In this document: positions 1 through 8,457 of the stretch, piece after piece
Numbering within the stretch: the stretch's first letter is position 1
Layout of the letters: every line of letters starts with the position of its first letter
Source of the DNA: Bradyrhizobium ontarionense
Lineage (GTDB): Bacteria > Pseudomonadota > Alphaproteobacteria > Rhizobiales > Xanthobacteraceae
Direction: 5' to 3'
Length of the DNA stretch: 64,000 nucleotides
Assembly: GCF_021088345.1 (NCBI RefSeq)
Contig: NZ_CP088156.1
Coordinates: 8,361,001 to 8,425,000, forward strand
Program-made: the position numbers and the translations under genes
Notes under the pieces: model-generated
Seen by the model: the letters and a program-made list of their open reading frames with translations, nothing else
The model's database searches: none
Told to the model about the DNA's origin: nothing

Positions 1-5
1 AGGAG

Positions 6-392
6 ATGACGAAAACTCTGAGTAAGCATATCGATAGGCTCAAAGACCTTCGTTCCCAGCCGGCGGACGAAGGACAGGCAATGGTCCTATTCAAAGATAT
101 AGAACTGAAGCTTATTAACATAGGAATCGCGCTCGGTCTGGCACCTCAAAAGGGAAGGCTCCACGCCAGGGACGTAGTGAGACATTTGCGATCGCAGAAG
201 CAGATCGACAGCGGCTTCGCAAAGTTGTTCGACACCCTACAGGAAGGACGAAACGTGCTCGCCCACGCTCGGCGGCTAAGTCAAAGTGAGATCGAGGAGT
301 ACGTGCGGCAGGCGTCATTCTTCCTGATTCAATTGGAGATGTGGGAAGAACGCCTCAACAAGAAGAGCGGCAGGAGTGTCCCTTCTGGTTGA
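6..392 (+). CDS. Hypothetical protein, possible HEPN-like helical domain
   Basis: A 128-residue, probably all-helical soluble protein that I cannot assign to a named family. Residues 81-87 read GRNVLAH, which fits the R-x4-6-H signature of HEPN nucleases (R82, H87). This motif is short and the assignment is an inference. AGGAG lies directly against the ATG with no spacer, so the real start may be upstream of the window and the gene may be 5'-truncated here. Base composition is near half GC, clearly lower than the metabolic genes that follow, which suggests horizontal acquisition. The stop lies 32 bp before the next gene, so the two are probably co-transcribed. Confidence 0.6.
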   Translation: MTKTLSKHIDRLKDLRSQPADEGQAMVLFKDIELKLINIGIALGLAPQKGRLHARDVVRHLRSQKQIDSGFAKLFDTLQEGRNVLAHARRLSQSEIEEYVRQASFFLIQLEMWEERLNKKSGRSVPSG

Positions 393-424
393 GCTCCCGC
401 CCATTTCCAGGTGGAAAAACTAGC

Positions 425-1252
425 ATGGATCGAGATACGTTTCTCAAGTTGGCGCCCGAGTACTACATGCTCGCGCTGTTTATCCATTTCGATTACCCGC
501 GCGATCTGCACGGTGAGTCAAGTTTTGCCAGGGACTTTGCAGTAAATGATGATAGCGAATGGCATGATTTCGTCGAGAGCGCTCCGCTTCGTCAGGAGGC
601 GTTGCGGCGTTTAGAAAGACTAGGCGCGATCAAGTTGGTTTTAGATGCCTTCGGGCCAATACTTTGGCATCGTGGCCCGAACTTCGAGAGGTTGCTGGAC
701 GAATGGGAGAAAACGCCGTCGAGCGTGTTCTACAAGGCAAGGATGTCGGGGGACCGGCGCGAGTGGCTTATGGCCGCTCTCCCCAAGGTCAACGGCACCG
801 CACAGGATCTCAAAATCACGAGCGCCGACTATTCCGCCGCAGCAGTCTCCGAATTCACGTCAGATTCGTTTGCTGAGGCCGCCCATCCTGAGCCTGCCGA
901 TGAATGGGCGCCAATCACACTCGATCAGACCGACCCCGTCGTCACGGAAGCCACTAAACAGCTTGGCGCAGCGACGGAAGCGATCGAGCAGGACAACGGA
1001 TACTCCATCAAGCATCCGCAAGAGCGTGACGCGGTCGTTCAAGACCTCAAGGGAGGATTAGACAAGCTTAAGTCGGGTGTTGTGAGCGTCGGATGGATGC
1101 GGAGAATTGTCAACGGATTGAGGATTAGCAGCGTCCGATTTGCTGACACGATAAAAGGACAGACGATCGACGGCACGCTCATGGCGCTCAGGGAAGTCGT
1201 TAAGTCTCACATGAGCCACCTTATCGAGCATCTATTCTGGTGGTTGCATTAA
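425..1252 (+). CDS. Hypothetical protein, partner of the HEPN-like gene
   Basis: A 275-residue protein with no family I recognise. The N-terminal ~100 residues look like helices followed by a winged-helix-like segment around LEWEKTPS-type sequence (residues 55-100), then an acidic linker (about 130-195), then a basic helical C-terminus ending in LFWWLH, which could contact a membrane or a partner. I chose the ATG at 425 because AGGTGG stands about 11 bases upstream; an in-frame start at 341 would overlap the preceding gene. Composition is low-GC like the upstream gene, so the pair looks like one transferred unit. A defence-type role is possible but only suggested by the HEPN-like neighbour. 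Confidence 0.6.
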   Translation: MDRDTFLKLAPEYYMLALFIHFDYPRDLHGESSFARDFAVNDDSEWHDFVESAPLRQEALRRLERLGAIKLVLDAFGPILWHRGPNFERLLDEWEKTPSSVFYKARMSGDRREWLMAALPKVNGTAQDLKITSADYSAAAVSEFTSDSFAEAAHPEPADEWAPITLDQTDPVVTEATKQLGAATEAIEQDNGYSIKHPQERDAVVQDLKGGLDKLKSGVVSVGWMRRIVNGLRISSVRFADTIKGQTIDGTLMALREVVKSHMSHLIEHLFWWLH

Positions 1253-1725
1253 GCTGAGCTAAAACGACTGTCATGCTGTCGGTTACGAAATTGCGGTACC
1301 GTGCAGTGGAGCATTATGACCACAATACCCATCACCGGCGGCGCCTTCAGCACCATCCGCTCGGCGACGTTGAACCGCCACACCTTCTCGCGCGGCGTTG
1401 ATCAGAATCGTGGCCTGATGACGCTGCCGGTTGCGCGCCCTGGCTGCATCGACGAGCGCTCGCAAGGCACAGACCTGGATGCGCGGCAGATCGGTCGGCA
1501 GTGCGAGCAGTCCGAGCGTGAGCCCCCCTCGGTCATGGCGAATTGGTTGCCTGACGGGCCGTAGGGTGCGCGGCCAATGCCATGAAGATCAGGGAGAGGG
1601 GATGGCCCGCTCGCCCATGCGCTGCTTAAGCCGTAATCAGCTCTGCCGACCTATTTGGGCTTGCGGTCGTCCGCATCGCGCGCAACCATCGTGCCGGATC
1701 ACCTGAACACGCCAGCGAGACTGCC
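1253..1725. other. Intergenic region without a convincing gene
   Basis: About 470 bp separate the low-GC pair from adenine deaminase. Several short open frames exist on both strands, but none has a good ribosome binding site or a recognisable product. On the minus strand a protein-like reading can be followed only by changing frame near 1400, so this may be decayed coding DNA. It marks the junction between the low-GC pair and the high-GC backbone. Confidence 0.4.
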
Positions 1726-3528
1726 ATGACCAAACTCACGCGCTTTGCGGTCGCCCCCCTGCACACCATGACGCGCCGATTGGCCGATGTCGCCTCGGGG
1801 CGCGTCGCGCCGGATCTCGTCATCACCGGCGCGCGCGTGCTCTCGACCTATTCGGAGCGCATTCATCCGGGTCGCGAGCTCTGGATCACCGGTGGGCGGA
1901 TGGCGGCAGTGAAGCCGGCCGGGGCTCACAAGTCCTTCGCGGGTGGCTTCGCCATCTACGACGCGGCCGCCGGCATCATCGCGCCGGGCCTGGTCGATCC
2001 GCACATCCATATCGAGTCCTCGATGGTGACGGCCTGCGCCTATGCCGAGGCCGCTCTGCTCAACGGCACTACGACGATCTTCTGCGACAGCCACGAGATC
2101 GGCAACGTAATGGACGTCGCCGGCGTCGAAGCCATGCTGGAGGACGCGCGCGAGGCGCCGCTGTCGATCTTTCTCACCGTGCCCTCGACCGTGCCGGCGA
2201 CCTCGGCGGCGCTGGAGACGGCCGGCGGCGATCTCACGCCGGACAAGATCGCCGGCCTGTTCGATCGCTGGCCGGAGGCGGTCGGGCTCGGCGAGAAGAT
2301 GGACTTCGTGCCGGTGGCCATGGGCGACGAGCGCAGCCATGCCATTCTCGCTGCGGCGCTCAAGCGCGGGCGGCCGGTGTCGGGGCATGTCTATGGCCGC
2401 GAGTTCGTCGCGGCCTATGCGGCGAGCGGCGTGACCGACACCCATGAGGCGATCGACCGCGACATCGCCGATGACCTGCTCGACGCCGGGGTGTGGATCT
2501 TCCTGCGCGGCGGACCGCCGACCACGCCGTGGCACAGCCTGCCGCAGGCGATCCGCACCATCACCGAGCTCGGCGCCTCGCATAAGCGCACCGCCGTGTG
2601 TACCGACGATCGCGACGCCGACGACCTCATGCTGTTCGGGCTCGACTGGGTGGTGCGCGAAGCCGTGAAGGCCGGGATGTCGCCGGAGCAGGCGTGGTCG
2701 ATGGGCTCGCTGCATGGCGCGACGCGGTTCGGCATGGACGGCGAAATCGGCGGCCTCGGCGGCGGCCGCCGCGCCGATCTCGTGCTGCTCGACGACGGCC
2801 TGAAGCCGCAATCGACCTGGTATGGCGGCGAACTCGTGGTCGACCAGGGCCGGATCACGCCGCGTCTCGATCAGGCGCTGTCGCAGCGCTACCAGTACCC
2901 GAAGGCGGCCTATGCCACGGTCAAGCTGCCGGCGCAGATGACGCTGACGCCGGAGCTGCCGACCAAGGCCTGCACGGTGAACGCGATCAAGACGGCGCTG
3001 CCGGGCATCACACTCATTCATGACAAGGTGGCGATCGAGCCGGCGAAGGATTGGGACACGCTGTTCGCGCGCCACGGCCTGTGTTTCGTCGCGGTGATCG
3101 AGCGGCACGGCAAGTCGGCCGGCAATGTCGCGCATGGGCTGCTGAAGGACTTCGGCCTCAAGCGTGGTGCGGTCGCCTCGAGCGTCGGTCATGACAGCCA
3201 CAACATCATCGTGGCCGGCACCAACGAAGCCGACATGCAGGCCGCCGTGGCCGCGATCGGCGCGCAACAGGGCGGTGTCTGCGTCGTCGCCGACGGCAAG
3301 GTGAGGGCGATGGTGCCGCTGCCGATCGCGGGGCTGTTGTCCGACAAGCGCGTCACCGAGGTGGCCGAACAGGTCAAGCTGCTCAAGGCGGAATGGACCG
3401 AGGCCGGCTGCACCATTCCCTATATGGGCTTCAACCTGATCCCGCTCTCGGTCATCCCGGAGATCCGCATCACCGACAAGGGCCTCGTCCTGGTGCCGCA
3501 GATGGAGCTGGCGCCGCTGTTCGAATAG
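1726..3528 (+). CDS. ade: Adenine deaminase
   Basis: Deaminates adenine to hypoxanthine plus ammonia in purine salvage; cytoplasmic metallo-enzyme of the amidohydrolase superfamily. The 600-residue length fits the AdeC/Ade family. The metal-binding motif PHIHIESS is at 92-99 (H93, H95), followed by [10 protein letters not shown] at about 119-128, a GHVYGRE segment and a [10 protein letters not shown] segment, all typical of this family rather than of adenosine deaminase. The C-terminal third carries the Ade-specific domain. The Shine-Dalgarno region is weak (GCGAGA before the ATG). The gene stands alone, with convergent neighbours downstream. Confidence 0.93.
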   Translation: MTKLTRFAVAPLHTMTRRLADVASGRVAPDLVITGARVLSTYSERIHPGRELWITGGRMAAVKPAGAHKSFAGGFAIYDAAAGIIAPGLVDPHIHIESSMVTACAYAEAALLNGTTTIFCDSHEIGNVMDVAGVEAMLEDAREAPLSIFLTVPSTVPATSAALETAGGDLTPDKIAGLFDRWPEAVGLGEKMDFVPVAMGDERSHAILAAALKRGRPVSGHVYGREFVAAYAASGVTDTHEAIDRDIADDLLDAGVWIFLRGGPPTTPWHSLPQAIRTITELGASHKRTAVCTDDRDADDLMLFGLDWVVREAVKAGMSPEQAWSMGSLHGATRFGMDGEIGGLGGGRRADLVLLDDGLKPQSTWYGGELVVDQGRITPRLDQALSQRYQYPKAAYATVKLPAQMTLTPELPTKACTVNAIKTALPGITLIHDKVAIEPAKDWDTLFARHGLCFVAVIERHGKSAGNVAHGLLKDFGLKRGAVASSVGHDSHNIIVAGTNEADMQAAVAAIGAQQGGVCVVADGKVRAMVPLPIAGLLSDKRVTEVAEQVKLLKAEWTEAGCTIPYMGFNLIPLSVIPEIRITDKGLVLVPQMELAPLFE

Positions 3529-3794
3529 GCCGGCACGATCTCGGACGTCGTTTGCAGCAAGACGGGACCGAGCTGTTTCGCAAAGGACTGTGCGCTCCCT
3601 CTCCGGGACGGCGCCCGCTTCGGATCAAAAAGATGCCTTCCTGCCATGGGAGGGCTTACTTCGAGCCCGTCTGCCCGCGGCGAGGCCTGAGCGGATGCAG
3701 AAGCGATGTGTTCGAACACCGTATCCGGCAGGGTCGGAACTTGCAGCAGCTCGTCGCGACTCAAGGCGCCGATGAGGACCTTGGCCGGGCGCGC

Positions 3795-5195
3795 CTATCG
3801 CCGAGAGGCGAGGGTTGGAGCGGTCTTCGTTTGATCGGCCGTGGCGCTCTGCAGCGTCGCTCGCCTTTCGGCCATGGCATGATTGAAAAGTTCAAGGACC
3901 AGACCGAATGCGGCCAGGTCCTCTTGTTCGATTGCTCCATCATCGTAGAATTTGAGGGTCTCGCCGATGATCGCATCGACCTCGCGCTGCACTGTCAGCA
4001 GATCGTCTTCCGACCCGGCATTGCGCACCTCCGACACCGCGGCAAGAATGCGGTTGCGACAGCTGGTGTTGTCGTCCGGTTCGTCGTGGTTCAGATAGCG
4101 ACGCAGCCAGGCGGCGGCGGAACCGATGCCGGAAAGAACAAGCAGGGCGAACCAGAAGTAGTCGCTGTACTTGTCCAGAAAGGTTCGCTCCGTGCCGTTG
4201 ATGACCGCCGCGGCGCCCCGATGCACCGAGGGTTCAGTCTCCTTCTCCGTGTCGGGCTTCGTGATGTGCGAAGCGCCGGCCACGCCTTGCGTGATCGTGT
4301 CGCGCACCGCGAAAAGCTGCCGATAGAAGGCCGCCGCCTTGGCTTCAGACAGTTCCTTTCTCGCCAAGATCAGGTGGTTGACGCTGATCGTGTCGACCTT
4401 GTCCTCCGGCCAGGCCGGCTGCGCGTTGAAGACGCTGGCCGGAATTTCCTCGGCCTCATAGCGCGCGTGCTTCAGAGCAATGGCCTCGGATGCGTCGATT
4501 GGAAGAAAGGTGGGAGCTCCGCGCGCTCGGGCAGTCGCGGCGATGGCGTTTGCCGTGATTTTGCTGTCGAGCGGACCGACGGCGAGATACGCATCGAGGG
4601 TAGGGTCTTGCGCAAGCTTTTCGATCTCGTCTGTCCCAAATTGGGCCGTGGCAACCTTATCGGGGGGCACGCCGGAGCCCTCCAGAATGGTCTGGAGGAC
4701 TGCGACGTTTGCTCCGGTCCTCCCGATGATGCCGACTTTGTGACCCGCCAGATGCGCGATCTCTCCGATCTTGCCGGTGGCCTTCTTCTTGGGCTCGTTG
4801 CCGCGTCGTCCGGAGGGCGACCACAGGACGACGTAGTTCTTCCGCAGGATGGCCAACGTTTGCGCGTCGGGCGGCATGCCAAGGTCGCCGCGGCCGACCG
4901 CCAGGTCGGTTTTGTCGGCGGACAGCAGGGCGAGCGATTCAGCCGCTCCTCCGGTCGTGATGGGGGAGAGCCTGACCGTCCTGCTTTCCTCACCGAAAGC
5001 GTCGGCCATCGCCTGGACCACCTGGTGGTCGTCGCTCCCTGCCGGTCCAACGGCGATCCGGAGAGTCTCGGGCTGCAAGACGTAGAAGAGGGCGGCCGCA
5101 GCGGCGCCAAAGGCAACAAATCCCAAAGCCAACACGATGAGCAACCTTCGTTGACGACGATCGTGAGCACTCCTGACTGGATCGGACGGTGACAT
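3795..5195 (-). CDS. TAXI family TRAP-type solute-binding protein, membrane-anchored
   Basis: Periplasmic substrate-binding protein of the TAXI family, which normally serves TRAP carriers. An N-terminal membrane segment (about residues 18-40) anchors it and the binding domain follows (about 43-330). A second membrane segment lies near 345-365 (FWFALLVLSGIGSAAAWL), followed by a cytoplasmic tail of ~95 mostly helical residues. The start is supported by GAGAGGG eight bases upstream of the ATG. No TRAP membrane (DctQM-like) gene is adjacent, so it is an orphan; with two membrane passes and a cytoplasmic tail it may act as a sensor or accessory protein. The ligand is unknown. Confidence 0.8.
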   Translation of the reverse strand: MSPSDPVRSAHDRRQRRLLIVLALGFVAFGAAAAALFYVLQPETLRIAVGPAGSDDHQVVQAMADAFGEESRTVRLSPITTGGAAESLALLSADKTDLAVGRGDLGMPPDAQTLAILRKNYVVLWSPSGRRGNEPKKKATGKIGEIAHLAGHKVGIIGRTGANVAVLQTILEGSGVPPDKVATAQFGTDEIEKLAQDPTLDAYLAVGPLDSKITANAIAATARARGAPTFLPIDASEAIALKHARYEAEEIPASVFNAQPAWPEDKVDTISVNHLILARKELSEAKAAAFYRQLFAVRDTITQGVAGASHITKPDTEKETEPSVHRGAAAVINGTERTFLDKYSDYFWFALLVLSGIGSAAAWLRRYLNHDEPDDNTSCRNRILAAVSEVRNAGSEDDLLTVQREVDAIIGETLKFYDDGAIEQEDLAAFGLVLELFNHAMAERRATLQSATADQTKTAPTLASRR

Positions 5196-5570
5196 CAGCG
5201 GACCCTCTCACAACGAACGCCTGTTCGGCTACAAGCGCGCCGGGAACCTGGGCGAACCGGTTTCCGTCTGGAATGTTCCGCCGCGCCTAGAGAGTTCACG
5301 AAAGGTGGCCAGGTTTGCGACGGGCGGTCCTTAGGCCTCCAGGGTCCGCTTCGGGTTATAGCTGTCGCTGTATAGAACGCCGAGCTGATGACCATTGGCC
5401 CTCGCCGCTGTTCGAATACAGCGGTGCGCGGCTCTCGTCGGCCTGCACGTCGGGCAAATCAGCCCGGTCGTTCGCGCGCTTTTGCACCATTGCAGGGTCA
5501 TGCGCGGCGACGCCCGGTCAGCGCGACGGGCAGCATTTCTCAAGCCAAATCAGAGGGAGGCGGACCTGCG
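5196..5570. other. Intergenic region, no gene seen
   Basis: This stretch lies between the TAXI gene and the ~410-bp repeat. It has several overlapping short frames on both strands but no ribosome binding site or product I can support. A motif GGGCAAATCAG near 5456 resembles sequences that accompany Bradyrhizobium interspersed repeats; this is a recollection and is unchecked. Confidence 0.35.
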
Positions 5571-5985
5571 AGCGCCCGCCGAAAAATTTTTGTTTCTTTT
5601 TTTCAGAAATCATGCATGATGCGCGCATCCCGCCTCGATGAGAGGGACGTTGCGCGCGATCGTCACGACACGTGAGGCGGGGATGCGGTGGCCGTGGAGC
5701 GTCGCAGCGTGCGCTTATCGCATGTGGACGAACGACGCATCACGGACGCGAAGTCGTGTGGTCCTGGCCTCCCGGTGCCGAGGTCAAACCTGTGATCATG
5801 CATTGCAGGCGACGGGGTCAATCAGCCGGTCCCCGGGGAGAGCACGAAAGAAGCGTTAAGACCGCCGCGCGGGGAATGCCGGTTGAACGGCTGAACCTGT
5901 GGTACCTGCCGCCTGCATTTTTTTCGCAGGCGGGCCATGGGTGAGGCCTTCACCCGGCATTCCCTGCGCCCTCTCGCTATTCGAG
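5571..5985 (+). repeat. ~410-bp interspersed repeat, copy 1
   Basis: Starts with a T-rich block (AAAAATTTTTGTTTC near 5581), passes through a moderately conserved centre and ends in a strongly conserved ~100-bp core (about 5869-5975). The core contains the hairpin with arms CGCCTGC (5910-5916) and GCAGGCG (5926-5932) around a run of T. The same arrangement occurs in reverse orientation at about 56609-57021. It carries no transposase. Short frames inside it are not supported as genes. Confidence 0.75.
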
Positions 5986-6214
5986 GGCATCTCGATCGCA
6001 GCACTCGGGCGTGATCCGCCGCGAGGCTACGAACGCACGGCCGCAGCTGTTTGAAACGTGGATAGGACCAGAACGATCTCCTTCAATCGCGCCCCTGGCG
6101 CAGGCTCGGCGTGGTTCGTTCCGTCGGCATGACGAACTTTAGGTCACGTGGAACCGGAACTGCAGGCGATCTCTCGGTGTTGAGCGGACATCTTGAACAC
6201 ACTGGAGGACGAAG

Positions 6215-6604
6215 ATGAGAACACGTGTTGCTGTTTCGCTGGTTGCCGCGTCGCTGCTGGCCTCGACTGCCGCCTTTGCCCAGTCCACGACCGTCGAGGG
6301 CGCCGCGAACGGCGCTGCGGCCGGTGGCGCTGTTGCCGGACCGGTCGGTGCCATGGTCGGCGGGACGGTCGGAGCGGCCGTCGGTGCGGGCCTGGAGATT
6401 CCGAATGCCGTGATCACCTCGATCGATGCCGAGCGCGCGCCGTCGGTGGTCGTGCGCGAGCGCGTCGTGGTGGGCGAGCCCTTGCCCGATACGGTCGAGC
6501 TGCGCCCCGTGCCGCGCTACACCGAGTATCGCTATGCGGTCGTCAATGATCGGCGGGTGATCGTCGATCCGCGCACGCGCCGCGTGATCAAGATCATCGA
6601 GTGA
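6215..6604 (+). CDS. DUF1236 domain secreted protein
   Basis: A 129-residue exported protein. A signal peptide covers residues 1-22 (cleavage after AFA). A Gly/Ala-rich segment (about 30-65, GAAAGGAVAGPVGAMVGG type) resembles glycine-zipper membrane-inserting stretches. The C-terminal half carries the DUF1236 pattern ending in YAVVNDRRVIVDPRTRRVI. This family is common in Bradyrhizobium and relatives and its function is unknown; an envelope role is inferred. GGAGG lies about 6 bases before the ATG. A good intrinsic terminator follows directly. Confidence 0.8.
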   Translation: MRTRVAVSLVAASLLASTAAFAQSTTVEGAANGAAAGGAVAGPVGAMVGGTVGAAVGAGLEIPNAVITSIDAERAPSVVVRERVVVGEPLPDTVELRPVPRYTEYRYAVVNDRRVIVDPRTRRVIKIIE

Positions 6605-6626
6605 TCTGACGCCGTCACACAGGGGA

Positions 6627-6656
6627 GGCCTCGCTGCTGACGCGGCGGGGCCTTTC
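6627..6656 (+). terminator. Intrinsic terminator after the DUF1236 gene
   Basis: Arms GGCCTCGCTGC (6627-6637) and GCGGCGGGGCC (6642-6652) pair over 11 bp with two G-U wobbles, loop TGAC, followed by TTTCTTTG. The next gene ends on the opposite strand at 6664, so it may serve transcription from both sides. Confidence 0.75.
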
Positions 6657-6663
6657 TTTGCGC

Positions 6664-7017
6664 TCAGGTCGTTTGCGCGCGAACCTGCCGGGCGAGCCAG
6701 TCGAAGGTGGCGGCAAGGCCGAAGCCGATACAGGCGGCCGCGGCGTCGACGAGGAAATCCTCCAGGCGCGCGTGACGCCCGGGCGCCCAGAACTGCGCGA
6801 CTTCGAGCGCACCGATCAGCACCACCGCGATGGTCGTCGCCAGCAACCGATGACTGCGATAGGCGAGGCCGAAGGCCAGGCCGATCAGGATGAAGGCCAA
6901 GGCGTGTTCGCCATCCTGTCCAAGATGGGAATGGGGCCGATAGTTCGGGGGCCCCAGCGTTGCGAAGGCAACGGCTGCGGCGAGCAGCCAGGCCGACAGG
7001 CGAAATACGATTTTCAT
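6664..7017 (-). CDS. VanZ-like small membrane protein
   Basis: A 117-residue integral membrane protein with about four hydrophobic segments (roughly 6-22, 40-53, 57-75 and 87-107). The pattern PHSHLGQDGEHALAFILIG and the later ARLEDFLVDAAAACIG with conserved acidic residues fit VanZ-family proteins. The family name comes from the teicoplanin-resistance accessory gene, but most members, including this type, have no known role. The ribosome binding site is weak. It stands alone. Confidence 0.65.
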   Translation of the reverse strand: MKIVFRLSAWLLAAAVAFATLGPPNYRPHSHLGQDGEHALAFILIGLAFGLAYRSHRLLATTIAVVLIGALEVAQFWAPGRHARLEDFLVDAAAACIGFGLAATFDWLARQVRAQTT

Positions 7018-7139
7018 GCCCGCTGCATAGCATGATCCGGGCCATCAGCCGGGGTCACAGCCGCTTGAGCCGCCGATGTAGTTAACGTGGCTCCGAGCGA
7101 AGCTTTCTCATCATACCGCGGGCTGCCGGCCGGCGGCGC

Positions 7140-7754
7140 TCAGATCGGCTGCCGCACGCCCAGACCCTGCATGAAGCGCTCCCGGATCTGCGCGGGATCG
7201 CGCCGCGTGGCCCCCACGCCCGGCTTGTCGTCGATGCGCGCCGCGATCAGCACCGGGCCGGCGGCCTGTAGCGCGAGGTCGACCAGGCGTTCGAAATCCT
7301 CCTCGTCCGCCGCCCAATGACTGGCGGAGATGCCGCACCCCGCGGCAATCGCGACGATGTCGGCATGCCGCGCCGGCGTCGGCTGGCTTCCGGTGATCTG
7401 ATAGACGCCATTGTCCATCACGATGATGGCCAAATTCTTCGGTGCACGTGTCGCGATCGTGGTCAGGCAGCCCAGCTGCATCAGCAGCGAGCCGTCGCCT
7501 TCGAGTGCGACGACGCGACGCTGCGGCTGCGCCAGCGCGACGCCGAGCGCGATCGGGCAGGCGAGGCCCATGCTGCCGAGCATGTAGAAGTTCTGCGGCC
7601 GCTGGCCCGCCGCCCACAGATCGAAATTGGTGTTGCCGATGCCGCCGATCACGGCTTCCTCGCGTGTCAGCTTCGCGACCAGCCGGCAGGTCAGATCGAA
7701 GCGGTTCATGACCTTTGTGTTGCGCACGTGATGGCCGGTCTCGGCTGCGCTCAT
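7140..7754 (-). CDS. Thiamine diphosphate decarboxylase, beta (C-terminal) subunit, ComE-like
   Basis: A 204-residue subunit carrying the TPP-diphosphate-binding half of a split 2-oxoacid decarboxylase. The segment GDGSLLMQLG (about 91-100) followed by IIVMDNGVYQITG matches the GDG-x(~25)-N thiamine diphosphate/Mg motif. This size and split match sulfopyruvate decarboxylase (ComD/ComE) and phosphonopyruvate-decarboxylase-like enzymes. The ATG at 7754 overlaps the stop of the upstream subunit by 4 bp (ATGA), so the two are translationally coupled. The substrate cannot be read from the sequence. It is divergent from a hydroxyacid dehydrogenase that might supply a 2-oxoacid. Confidence 0.75.
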   Translation of the reverse strand: MSAAETGHHVRNTKVMNRFDLTCRLVAKLTREEAVIGGIGNTNFDLWAAGQRPQNFYMLGSMGLACPIALGVALAQPQRRVVALEGDGSLLMQLGCLTTIATRAPKNLAIIVMDNGVYQITGSQPTPARHADIVAIAAGCGISASHWAADEEDFERLVDLALQAAGPVLIAARIDDKPGVGATRRDPAQIRERFMQGLGVRQPI

Positions 7755-8302
7755 GCGAACACCTTTCCGCCGGTGAGCAGGGGCGACAGGATCAGCGCCA
7801 CCGGCGCCTGCGTGGCTATGGCCTGCTTGATCGAGCGATCGACGACGAACTCCAACTCGTCGAGGCGGGTCATGGTGTGGTGCTCCATGGCCAGCGCATC
7901 CAGCACCGGCCGCATCGTCCGGCACACCAGCGACTGGCCATAGTTGAACTCACCGAGCGTGCCGCGCTCGGACACGACCATGATCAGCGGGATCTGGCAG
8001 GGCACGACCAGTGAGGCCAGCACGTTGGCCAGTGTCGCGAACCCCGAGGTCTGCATCAGCAGCGCGCCGCGCCGGCCGCCCATCCAGGCGCCCGAGAGAA
8101 TGCCGACGGCTTCCTCCTCGCGCGCGGTGGCGAACGTCGTGAAGAATGGATCGGCGTGCAGGCTCTCGATCAGCGGGGTCAGGACGCGGTCGGGCACATA
8201 GGGAACGAGGTCGACCGCGTTGCGCTTGAGCGTATGCAGGACGATGTCATGCCAGCTTGGCGCGGGTGATGCTGATCGCGCCGCATCGGCTTCGGCGGCC
8301 AT
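7751..8302 (-). CDS. Thiamine diphosphate decarboxylase, alpha (N-terminal) subunit, ComD-like
   Basis: A 183-residue subunit with the pyrimidine-binding half of a split TPP enzyme. VPYVPDRVLTPLI (about residues 33-45) and AREEEAVGILSGAWMGG (about 60-76), containing the conserved catalytic Glu, match the ComD side of sulfopyruvate decarboxylase. The start at 8302 is supported by AGGGAGGA about 7 bases upstream; a longer frame to 8434 has no such signal. It is followed by a 4-bp overlap with the beta subunit. The assignment to the split decarboxylase architecture is firm, that to sulfopyruvate is tentative. Confidence 0.75.
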   Translation of the reverse strand: MAAEADAARSASPAPSWHDIVLHTLKRNAVDLVPYVPDRVLTPLIESLHADPFFTTFATAREEEAVGILSGAWMGGRRGALLMQTSGFATLANVLASLVVPCQIPLIMVVSERGTLGEFNYGQSLVCRTMRPVLDALAMEHHTMTRLDELEFVVDRSIKQAIATQAPVALILSPLLTGGKVFA

Positions 8303-8457
8303 TGCTGTTCCTCCCTGGCGCTCATCGTGTCTTCCGAGATGACGCTCCACCGAGCTTGACGCGGCCGGCCTGATTGTCAACATGTCGGCCGGCCGGTCAG
8401 GCATCCGCCGCCCGAATCCGAAATCAAGCAACAAGAAACCAGGAGGTCGCCCCGATC

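Noticed and set aside
1699..3267. A 522-codon minus-strand frame across adenine deaminase
   Set aside because: It is an antisense shadow of a gene with clear metal-binding motifs.
3393..5192. A 599-codon plus-strand frame running from ade into the TAXI gene
   Set aside because: It is antisense to the TAXI gene and out of frame with ade, with no domain or start signal.
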